This document shows, in pieces, positions 1 through 5,179 of a stretch of DNA of 5,179 nt (within the stretch, counting starts at the first letter, position 1; each line of letters begins with the position of its first letter). Below the pieces are notes generated by a model. It was not told where the DNA came from and did no database searches. It saw only the letters and a list, made by a program, of their open reading frames with translations. Source of the DNA: an uncultured Paraglaciecola sp. (lineage in GTDB: Bacteria > Pseudomonadota > Gammaproteobacteria > Enterobacterales > Alteromonadaceae); NCBI GenBank assembly GCA_905479025.1, contig CAJQKX010000080.1:1-5179 (forward strand), given 5' to 3'. A program made the translations under genes and the position numbers.

Positions 1-1340
1 CGTATCCAATCAAACCTAGTACTGACTTGCTTAACCAGTTTTTAAAAAACTTACCCTTTAAACCTACAGGCGCACAACAGCGTGTAGTAGCGGATATACA
101 AAACGATATGCAACAACATTGCCCTATGATGCGCTTGGTACAAGGCGATGTAGGATCGGGTAAAACTCTAGTAGCCGCCATGGCGGCATTGTCTGCCATT
201 GGCGCAGGTTATCAGGTGGGACTGATGGCACCCACTGAGCTATTAGCCGAGCAACATTTTAATAATTTTCGACAGTGGTTTGAACCATTAGGCATCGAAG
301 TAGGTTGGTTAGCAGGGAAATTAAAAGGAAAAGTCAGAGAAAAGGTGTTAGCTCAATTAGCCAATAATGAAGTGAAAATGTTGGTAGGCACTCATGCTAT
401 TTTTCAAGAAGCGGTCACGTTCTCTTCTTTAGCCTTGGTAATAGTGGATGAACAGCACCGCTTTGGAGTGCACCAACGTTTAGCGCTGCGTGAAAAGGGT
501 GAATCTCAAGGAGCATTTCCCCATCAATTAATTATGACCGCCACCCCGATTCCTCGTACCTTGGCTATGACCGCCTACGCTGATTTAGACACCTCAGTCA
601 TTGATGAGTTACCGCCTGGCAGAACACCTGTCAAAACGGTTGTTTTACCAGATACTCGCCGCGATGAAGTCATTACAAGAGTGCGTAATGTCAGCGTTGA
701 GCAAGGTAGGCAAACCTACTGGGTCTGTACTTTAATTGACGAATCTGAATTTTTGCAAAGCCAAGCTGCCGAGGATACCGCGATTTTATTGCGAACAGCA
801 CTACCAGAACTTAAGGTTGGCTTAGTGCATGGCAGACTTAAATCCAATGAAAAACAACAAATAATGGCAGACTTTAAAGCCGGTGAGCTGGACTTATTAG
901 TAGCAACCACTGTGATTGAAGTGGGTGTCGATGTGCCTAATGCTAGCCTGATGATTATCGAAAATCCAGAACGTTTAGGGCTAGCACAATTGCACCAATT
1001 ACGCGGGCGCGTAGGACGCGGCTCAGTAGAAAGCCATTGTGTCTTGATGTATCAAAATCCCCTATCTAAAACGGCTAACAAGCGTTTAGCCGTGCTCAGA
1101 GAGTCTAACGATGGCTTTTATATTGCCCAACAAGATCTGGAAATTCGTGGCCCGGGTGAGTTGCTAGGCACCAAACAAAAGGGTTTAGCCGATTTAAAAA
1201 TAGCTGACTTGATCCGTGATGCGGAGCTTATCCCCCAAATACAGAATATTGCTAACCATCTTTGGCTGCAATACCCATCAAACGCCCAAGCCATAGTGAA
1301 TCGATGGTTAAGTAATAAAGAGCATTTTGGTCATGCATAA
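1..1340 (+). CDS. recG: ATP-dependent DNA helicase RecG, C-terminal part (5' end outside window)
   Basis: RecG is a superfamily 2 DNA translocase that remodels stalled replication forks and branch-migrates Holliday junctions in the cytoplasm. The reading frame is open to the left edge (first full codon at base 3), so the TTG at 27 is not the true start. About 446 of the usual roughly 690 residues are present, and the N-terminal wedge domain that grips branched DNA is missing. The helicase motifs are intact: Walker A GDVGSGKT at 144-167, the DEQH Walker B box at 447-458, motif III in MTATPIPRTLA from 534, and motif VI QLRGRVGRG from 996. The segment DLEIRGPGELLGT near 1135-1170 is typical of the RecG C-terminal region. 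Sequence similarity to the E. coli protein, as I recall it, is high along the whole stretch. The 3' end overlaps rsmJ, suggesting one transcript. Nothing looks broken. Confidence 0.97.
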   Translation, partial: YPIKPSTDLLNQFLKNLPFKPTGAQQRVVADIQNDMQQHCPMMRLVQGDVGSGKTLVAAMAALSAIGAGYQVGLMAPTELLAEQHFNNFRQWFEPLGIEVGWLAGKLKGKVREKVLAQLANNEVKMLVGTHAIFQEAVTFSSLALVIVDEQHRFGVHQRLALREKGESQGAFPHQLIMTATPIPRTLAMTAYADLDTSVIDELPPGRTPVKTVVLPDTRRDEVITRVRNVSVEQGRQTYWVCTLIDESEFLQSQAAEDTAILLRTALPELKVGLVHGRLKSNEKQQIMADFKAGELDLLVATTVIEVGVDVPNASLMIIENPERLGLAQLHQLRGRVGRGSVESHCVLMYQNPLSKTANKRLAVLRESNDGFYIAQQDLEIRGPGELLGTKQKGLADLKIADLIRDAELIPQIQNIANHLWLQYPSNAQAIVNRWLSNKEHFGHA

Positions 1341-2157
1341 GCCTGTTTTGGATAGTCCTTTCTTGCATAACACCCCAGTCACTGTGCCCCCAAACGCAAC
1401 GCCTGAATTAATCATACTCGCCCAACAAACCGCTGCAAAATGGGGACTCGTTTATTGTGAAAGCACCGGCTCAGGTTTAGCGTTGCTACAGCAAGCGTAT
1501 CACTTAGAATTACGCCAATTAGACGAACCCAAAGTTGGCGCCATTGTAGTCGATTTCACTTCAGATGCGCTGACGTTCAGACGTTTACATGGCGGCGGTA
1601 AAAAAGAAGCCATTGCCAAAGCGATTGGCTTAAAAGGTAAAAACAGCTTGCACGTACTTGATGCCACAGCAGGTTTGGGACGAGATGCTTTTGTGTTAGC
1701 TAGTTTAGGTTGTGTGGTTGATATGATCGAACGCTCTCCCGTTGTTGCTGCGTTACTTCAAGATGGCCTAGACCGAGCTTCGTCTGATGAGGAACTAGGT
1801 GCTTGGGTACCAAACCACATGTGCTTGTTTCATGGAGCAGCACTGAATCTGTTGCAAAGTTGGCAAGATACAAATCCACCTGTGGCACGTCCAGATGTGG
1901 TGTACCTTGATCCTATGTTTCCTCATCGAAAAAGAAATGCAGCCGTCAAAAAAGAGATGCGATTATTTCAACAGTTACTTGGCCCAGACGAAGATGCCGA
2001 CCTATTACTGGCACCGGCTTTGGCATTGGCGAAAAGTCGGGTGGTGGTTAAACGTCCAACTGGCGCACCATTTTTGGCAAGTAAAAAACCACAGATTGAA
2101 ATGTTAGGTAAAGCCAATCGCTTTGATGTTTACCTGACGCAAATAATAAACAACTGA
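1333..2157 (+). CDS. rsmJ: 16S rRNA (guanine(1516)-N(2))-methyltransferase RsmJ
   Basis: RsmJ (formerly YhiQ) uses S-adenosylmethionine to methylate N2 of G1516 in 16S rRNA of the small ribosomal subunit. I chose the ATG at 1333 (274 residues). A TTG two codons upstream at 1327 is in frame, but it leaves only four bases after the AAAGAG at 1317-1322. From ATG the spacing is ten bases. The family signatures are clear: HLELRQLDEPKVG followed by VDF, the RRLHGGGKKEAIAKA segment, SAM-binding motif I DATAGLGRDAF (starting at base 1660), the ERSPVVAALLQDGL stretch, the YLDPMFPHRK active-site motif (from 1903), and the VVVKRP strand near the C terminus. It is about 24 residues longer than the 250-residue E. 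coli protein, nearly all at the N terminus, which is poorly conserved. The start overlaps the recG stop by 8 bases, implying translational coupling. Confidence 0.95.
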   Translation: MHKPVLDSPFLHNTPVTVPPNATPELIILAQQTAAKWGLVYCESTGSGLALLQQAYHLELRQLDEPKVGAIVVDFTSDALTFRRLHGGGKKEAIAKAIGLKGKNSLHVLDATAGLGRDAFVLASLGCVVDMIERSPVVAALLQDGLDRASSDEELGAWVPNHMCLFHGAALNLLQSWQDTNPPVARPDVVYLDPMFPHRKRNAAVKKEMRLFQQLLGPDEDADLLLAPALALAKSRVVVKRPTGAPFLASKKPQIEMLGKANRFDVYLTQIINN

Positions 2158-2172
2158 AAACATTTTCAGTTG
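2151..2172 (+). terminator. Perfect hairpin at the rsmJ stop codon, possible terminator
   Basis: CAACTGAAAA at 2151-2160 and TTTTCAGTTG at 2163-2172 are perfect reverse complements separated by two bases. The realistic fold is a CAACTG/CAGTTG stem with an A/T-rich upper part. The rsmJ stop TGA (2155-2157) lies in the left arm. No T-run follows on the plus strand, so it is not a classical intrinsic terminator. It could be a transcript 3'-end stabiliser or a weak or factor-assisted terminator. The symmetry is seen directly; the role is inferred. Confidence 0.4.
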
Positions 2173-2235
2173 ACTAACACTGCTCAGCGACCAGAGATGA
2201 CACTAAGGTTAATGGTAAGGTTTGTGACGCATAGT

Positions 2236-2265
2236 TACAAAAGCAAAGCCGCACTTAGACGGCTT
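2236..2265 (-). terminator. Probable intrinsic terminator of gcdH
   Basis: Read on the minus strand, downstream of the gcdH stop, AAGCCG (plus 2260-2265) pairs with CGGCTT (plus 2246-2251) around an eight-base loop. A T-rich tail TGCTTTTGTA follows (plus 2245 back to 2236). A six-pair stem with three consecutive G-C pairs and a T-rich tail, about 40 bases past the stop, fits a modest rho-independent terminator. It would also keep gcdH transcription from running into the convergent rsmJ. Confidence 0.6.
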
Positions 2266-2302
2266 CAATCAACAAGATTAATGTGCGCTGATATGCTAGT
2301 GG

Positions 2303-3484
2303 TTAATAGAAAGCCTGAATATCAGTGATGGCGCGGCCTAAAATGAGGGCATGAACATCATGAGTACCTTCATAGGTATTCACGGCTTCTAAATTCATGA
2401 CATGGCGTATCACGCCATATTCATCACTGATACCGTTGCCACCATGCATATCACGTGAAACACGGGCAATATCCAGAGACTTTCCACAGTTATTTCGCTT
2501 CATGAGAGAAATTAATTCAACTGGGCATTGATTTGCATCCATCAAACGTCCCATTTGTAAGCAGCCCTGTAAACCAAGCGTTATTTCAGTTGCCATATCA
2601 GCCAATTTCTTTTGAATTAACTGATTGGCAGCCAAAGGACGACCAAATTGTTCACGATCTAAAGTATAAGTTCTAGCAGCATTAAAACAAAATTCTGCCG
2701 CGCCTATAGAGCCCCAAGCAATACCATAACGGGCTTTATTTAAACAGCCAAAAGGCCCAGCTAACCCTTTAACTTCCGGGAATATATTGGCATCTGGCAC
2801 AAAAACATTATCCATAACAATTTCTCCCGTTATCGAAGCACGTAAAGAAAATTTACCTTCAATTTTCGGTGCAGATAAACCCAGCATACCTTTTTCAAGC
2901 ACAAAACCACGAATTTTACCTTCGAGTTTGCCCCACACAACAAACACATCAGCGATGGGTGAATTAGTGATCCACATCTTATTGCCGGTTAATGTATAAC
3001 CACCGTCGACTTTTTTGGCATGGGTGGTCATGGATGCTGGATCACTACCTGAATTAGGCTCAGTCAAACCAAAACACCCCACCCATTCACCAGAAGCCAG
3101 TTTAGGCAAATACTTCATACGTTGTGCTTCAGTGCCGTAAGTATATATTGGGTGCATCACCAGTGACGATTGCACACTCATGGCGCTGCGATAACCACTA
3201 TCAACACGCTCTACCTCACGCGCAACCAACCCATAACTGACATAATTAACATCACAGCCTCCGTATTGCGAAGGTAAGGTAGCGCCCAACAGTCCTAATT
3301 GCCCAAGTTCATTCATTATTTCGCGATCGAAGTGTTCATGTCTATTGGCTTCGAGTACACGAGGAAGTAATTTTTGTTGGCAATAATCATGAGCGGTATC
3401 ACGGATCATGCGCTCTTCTTCAGTGAGTTGGCCATCAAGAAACATCGGATCTTGCCAGTTGAAAGGGGTTAATGTTTGGCTCAT
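2303..3484 (-). CDS. gcdH: Glutaryl-CoA dehydrogenase
   Basis: This FAD enzyme of the acyl-CoA dehydrogenase family oxidises and decarboxylates glutaryl-CoA to crotonyl-CoA and CO2, passing electrons to electron-transfer flavoprotein. It sits in the lysine, tryptophan and glutarate degradation route in the cytoplasm. The 393 residues match the full length of bacterial GcdH. Visible landmarks are [10 protein letters not shown] (20-29), [15 protein letters not shown] (96-110) with the arginine (R99) that in this family contacts the substrate carboxylate, the FAD/acyl-CoA signature [14 protein letters not shown] (136-149), WITNSP (171-176), [21 protein letters not shown], and [17 protein letters not shown] (369-385) with the catalytic base at E372. 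SGYRS and YEGTHD together separate GcdH from other acyl-CoA dehydrogenases. The ATG at 3484 has a GGAG seven bases upstream. It is a single-gene unit facing a divergent LysR gene; no glutarate CoA-transferase or ETF gene lies in the window. It appears intact. Confidence 0.96.
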   Translation of the reverse strand: MSQTLTPFNWQDPMFLDGQLTEEERMIRDTAHDYCQQKLLPRVLEANRHEHFDREIMNELGQLGLLGATLPSQYGGCDVNYVSYGLVAREVERVDSGYRSAMSVQSSLVMHPIYTYGTEAQRMKYLPKLASGEWVGCFGLTEPNSGSDPASMTTHAKKVDGGYTLTGNKMWITNSPIADVFVVWGKLEGKIRGFVLEKGMLGLSAPKIEGKFSLRASITGEIVMDNVFVPDANIFPEVKGLAGPFGCLNKARYGIAWGSIGAAEFCFNAARTYTLDREQFGRPLAANQLIQKKLADMATEITLGLQGCLQMGRLMDANQCPVELISLMKRNNCGKSLDIARVSRDMHGGNGISDEYGVIRHVMNLEAVNTYEGTHDVHALILGRAITDIQAFY

Positions 3485-3491
3485 TAATTGG

Positions 3492-3495
3492 CTCC
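3492..3495 (-). promoter_or_regulatory. Ribosome binding site of gcdH
   Basis: On the minus strand GGAG (CTCC on plus) lies seven bases before the ATG whose A is at 3484. It is the clearest Shine-Dalgarno sequence in the intergenic region and supports the chosen gcdH start. Confidence 0.75.
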
Positions 3496-3510
3496 GTTTT
3501 TATATTTTTT

Positions 3511-3543
3511 TAGGTAATAACCTAACTGATAGGATTACTCTAT
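3511..3543. promoter_or_regulatory. Putative LysR-type operator: TAGG/CCTA dyads and ATAG-N7-CTAT
   Basis: Three overlapping inverted repeats lie here. TAGGT (3511-3515) pairs with ACCTA (3520-3524) across four bases. CCTA (3521-3524) pairs with TAGG (3530-3533) across five bases. ATAG (3529-3532) pairs with CTAT (3540-3543) across seven bases. The last is a T-N11-A dyad, the general LysR-family recognition form, with the same spacing as the ATAC-N7-GTAT sites known for BenM/CatM-type regulators. The site lies between gcdH and a divergent LysR gene, where autoregulating LysR proteins normally bind. The repeats are read directly; which protein binds is inference. Confidence 0.55.
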
Positions 3544-3614
3544 GCTTAAAACAAGAATAAATATAATATATAGTTTTTATATTTTTCATAACTTTTTATT
3601 ATTAAGTGTTTTGC

Positions 3615-4496
3615 ATGAATTTGAAACGTCTTGAATATTTCTGTCAATTGGCTGTTTTAGGTAACTTTACTCGGGCTGCCCAGGCAGTAGGCATTGCACA
3701 ACCGGCTTTAACCGTTGCTATTCAAAAGCTAGAGCAAGAAGTGGGGTTAAAATTAATTAATCGTGCTGACAAAAACTCACTACTAACCGCTGAAGGTGAA
3801 GTGTTATACAAACTGGCTACTCAACTATTAAGCCAAGCCAAACAAGTTGAATTAGAGCTAGAAGAACTAAAAGAGCTAGAAAGAGGCACTATTCGCTTTG
3901 GTGTGTCCGCTATGATGGGCTCTTATTACTTTCCCAAAATATTGACCAAATTTCAGCAAAAATATCCAAAAATAAAAATCCACTTAGTTGATCAAGGCAC
4001 TGCAGCCCTTGAGAAAATGTTACTGAATAGTGAATTGGATTTAGCTTTAGTACGTGGTGATTTAGAAAATCCACAACTGCGATACACTGAACTGATAAAT
4101 GAAGAAGTCGTTGCTGGCATGGTTAGCTCACATCACCTAGCCACTGAACAAACCATATCACTCGCACAATTTTGCCAGCAGCCTCTAGTGTTATTTCATG
4201 AAGGGTATTTTTTACGAGAAGTTGTTAGTCAATATGCAAAAAAATATCACTTATCATTAGATATTCGAATGGAAACGAATCTTATCGAATTACAAAAGTC
4301 ATTAGTTAGAAATGAGGTAGGCATTACCACCTGTCTATCGCGTATTTTAGAAAACGAAAAGCAAATAACATCCACTCCCTTTGATCCGAAGATTGAATTT
4401 AAACTGAGCTTGGCATGGAAAAAAAATCATTACCTATCTAAAGCCAGCAAAGTATTCATGACGTACTTAAGCTCAACAGTTAAGTCTAGTGACTAA
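3615..4496 (+). CDS. LysR-family transcriptional regulator, likely regulator of gcdH
   Basis: This is a DNA-binding transcription factor of the LysR family, which binds as a dimer or tetramer and responds to a small-molecule ligand. I chose the ATG at 3615 (293 residues) because MNLKRLEYF is the canonical family start. A GTG at 3606 would add only three residues, and neither start has a strong ribosome site. The N-terminal winged helix-turn-helix is clear (about residues 16-50: GNFTRAAQAVGIAQPALTVA, then IQKLEQEVG), followed by NSLLTAEG and a long Glu/Leu/Lys-rich linker helix (about 60-90). The effector domain begins at GTIRFGVSAMMGSYYFP (91 onward) and contains the DLALVRGD strand. Length is normal for the family and the gene looks intact. 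Divergence from gcdH and the shared operator-like dyads suggest it controls glutaryl-CoA catabolism. A glutarate-related ligand is a guess. No specific gene symbol is justified. Confidence 0.9.
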   Translation: MNLKRLEYFCQLAVLGNFTRAAQAVGIAQPALTVAIQKLEQEVGLKLINRADKNSLLTAEGEVLYKLATQLLSQAKQVELELEELKELERGTIRFGVSAMMGSYYFPKILTKFQQKYPKIKIHLVDQGTAALEKMLLNSELDLALVRGDLENPQLRYTELINEEVVAGMVSSHHLATEQTISLAQFCQQPLVLFHEGYFLREVVSQYAKKYHLSLDIRMETNLIELQKSLVRNEVGITTCLSRILENEKQITSTPFDPKIEFKLSLAWKKNHYLSKASKVFMTYLSSTVKSSD

Positions 4497-4500
4497 GTTT

Positions 4501-4601
4501 ATTGCCGCCTGAGCAAACCCAGTTTTTGCTCTGTATAGGGTTTTAGGAACAGCCATAGATAAAATAATCAGGTTATTATTTTTAAATAACATATCGGCAA
4601 T
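4501..4601. other. Non-coding segment bounded by 7-base inverted repeats with nested hairpins
   Basis: The segment starts four bases after the LysR stop codon. ATTGCCG (4501-4507) and CGGCAAT (4595-4601) are perfect reverse complements enclosing two further perfect inverted repeats: GAGCAAA/TTTGCTC (4511-4517, 4525-4531) and AAAATAAT/ATTATTTT (4561-4568, 4575-4582). Together they could fold as a three-way junction. A competing pair GTTATT/AATAAC overlaps the last one. It may be a structured 3' untranslated region, a small MITE-like repeat remnant, or chance in AT-rich DNA. No coding sequence is seen from 4497 to 4649. Confidence 0.35.
4511..4531 (+). terminator. Hairpin after the LysR gene, possible terminator
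   Basis: GAGCAAA and TTTGCTC form a perfect seven-pair stem with a seven-base loop, starting 14 bases after the LysR stop codon. The position suits transcription termination, but the tail (TGTATAGGGTTTT) has its T-run ten bases away from the stem, so it is not a strong intrinsic terminator. Confidence 0.4.
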
Positions 4602-4649
4602 TACAACAAGTCAATACGCCTAAGGTGATAAACAATTGAGTCGTTTATT

Positions 4650-5070
4650 ATGAATACACTGACTGGTTTACCAAGAGATAAAAAAGACGAAGTAAACCGT
4701 AAGTTTTCCGAAGCCCTTACCATAGGACTGAATATATTAAGAGCATATGAACCGATAGACTTACTTTTTGGCAAAAAAAGAAATTGCGCAACGCACCGGA
4801 TTGAATATGATTGATGTTGAACACTGATCTAAAAGACATCATCACTTTCAACAAAGAGATCGGTGATAAAATTTCAATAGCCACTTCAGTAGCTGGTCGA
4901 GCTTATTAAGTGGTTTTATCAGAAGAAGAATGAAAATTCTTTGTGCGGCATTTTAAAGAAAAAATTGGGGGAATAACTGTGATGCTGTTAAAGGGGGTGT
5001 CGGTCAAGCGTTGGATACCTACAAAAAATTGGTTATTGCTATTCGTGGGGTGATTAGGTCTGGGTATGCC
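4650..5070 (+). pseudogene. Decayed IclR-family transcriptional regulator remnant
   Basis: Pieces of an IclR-type regulator (N-terminal helix-turn-helix plus C-terminal effector domain) can be read in order but in three frames. From the ATG at 4650, the segment ending KFSEALTIGLNILRAYEP resembles the start of the family DNA-binding domain. An A7 run at 4773-4779 shifts the frame: read on from 4780 it gives EIAQRTGLNM, the recognition-helix region, and then stops at 4825. Most of the middle, roughly 90 residues, is missing. From about 4838 another frame gives ITFNKEIGDKISIATS and VAGRAY, matching the effector-domain core. In-frame TAA (4907) and TGA (4931) interrupt VVLSEEE and KFFVRHFKEK. A further shift near 4960 restores VGQALDTYKK. 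The stops look like single-base changes (TTA to TAA, CGA to TGA). Similarity fades after about 5040. The family call rests on recalled IclR motifs; non-functionality is well supported. Confidence 0.75.
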
Positions 5071-5128
5071 TTTATTCTAAGCGACAGCCTTTATTTTCAG
5101 CAACCGCGAATATTAAACCTTACTATGC

Positions 5129-5179
5129 GAACGAATGGATGTATGAACGAATGGATGTGTGAACGAATGGATGTGTGAA
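5129..5179. repeat. 16-base tandem repeat, at least three copies, cut by window end
   Basis: The unit GAACGAATGGATGTRT occurs head to tail at 5129-5144, 5145-5160 and 5161-5176, and a fourth copy begins at 5177. Copies two and three are identical; copy one differs only at its fifteenth base (A instead of G). The 16-base period is not a multiple of three, so a protein repeat is not being maintained. The array continues beyond the right edge to an unknown length. Near-identity suggests recent slippage-type expansion. The stretch 5071-5128 between the pseudogene and the array holds nothing I recognise. Confidence 0.9.

Larger units (their letters stand above)
3485..3614. promoter_or_regulatory. 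Divergent promoter region between gcdH and the LysR gene
   Basis: This 130-base gap separates two genes read away from each other and must hold both promoters. It is strongly AT-rich toward the LysR side (3559-3614). A perfect TATAAT at 3562-3567 is a candidate -10 for the LysR gene, about 48 bases before its ATG, but no good -35 lies 16-18 bases upstream. For gcdH, minus-strand TTGTTT (plus 3549-3554) and TATCAG (plus 3526-3531) are 17 bases apart, a weak sigma-70 match. Weak core promoters fit activator-dependent expression. In sequence this AT-rich, individual -10 matches occur easily by chance, so exact promoter positions are uncertain. Confidence 0.5.

Noticed and set aside
716..910. Minus-strand open frame of 64 codons inside recG
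   Set aside because: It lies wholly within the strongly conserved recG helicase region on the opposite strand and shows no recognisable motif.
1700..2107. Open frames on both strands inside rsmJ (1700-1888 minus, 1895-2107 plus)
   Set aside because: They are shadows of the rsmJ frame, overlap its SAM-binding and active-site motifs, and have no family features.
2204..2222. Direct repeat TAAGGTT twice, 12 bases apart, between rsmJ and gcdH
   Set aside because: There are only two short copies, with no associated promoter, gene start or symmetry; a chance duplication is sufficient.
2787..2999. Plus-strand open frame of 70 codons opposite gcdH
   Set aside because: It lies antisense to a well-conserved part of glutaryl-CoA dehydrogenase and has no independent support.
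3559..3584. Inverted repeat AAATATAA / TTATATTT upstream of the LysR gene
   Set aside because: It consists only of A and T in a low-complexity AT-rich stretch where such symmetry is expected by chance, and it would make a very weak stem.
4773..4779. A7 run as a programmed ribosomal frameshift site joining two IclR frames
   Set aside because: A7 is slippery, but the restored frame stops at 4825, and downstream there is a large deletion, two more stops and another shift. Ordinary decay explains it better.
5125..5178. Short methionine-rich open frame through the 16-base repeats
   Set aside because: The period is not a multiple of three, so each copy is read in a different frame and the frame ends at a TGA at 5176. 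There is no sign of coding.

Overview
The window looks like a chromosomal segment of a moderately AT-rich marine-type gammaproteobacterium. The RecG, RsmJ and GcdH proteins all read as typical gammaproteobacterial versions. An Alteromonadales relative (Glaciecola/Paraglaciecola-like) is my best guess, but that is inference from protein flavour and base composition, not a database match.

Layout, left to right. The 3' two thirds of recG (ATP-dependent DNA helicase) enters from the left edge. It overlaps rsmJ (16S rRNA guanine-N2 methyltransferase) by 8 bases, so the two are probably co-transcribed. A short convergent gap (2158-2302) holds a perfect hairpin at the rsmJ stop codon and a terminator-like hairpin for the gene coming from the other side. 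That gene, on the minus strand, is gcdH (glutaryl-CoA dehydrogenase). Across an AT-rich divergent promoter region lies a LysR-family regulator on the plus strand. The promoter region contains a textbook LysR-type T-N11-A dyad (ATAG-N7-CTAT) overlapping a chain of alternating TAGG/CCTA half-sites. The simplest reading is that the regulator controls gcdH, and with it the degradation of glutaryl-CoA from lysine, tryptophan or glutarate, and possibly controls its own gene.

The last 680 bases (4497-5179) carry no intact gene. They begin with a 101-base segment bounded by 7-base inverted repeats with nested hairpins. Next comes a clearly decayed IclR-family regulator gene with a frameshift in an A7 run, a large internal deletion, two in-frame stops and a second frameshift. 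Last is a 16-base tandem repeat that runs off the right edge. This end is a decaying or variable intergenic zone.

I see no rRNA, tRNA, CRISPR array, intact insertion sequence or obvious new multi-gene system. The points most worth a second look are the putative gcdH operator, the IclR remnant, the tandem repeat and the folded element downstream of the LysR gene.
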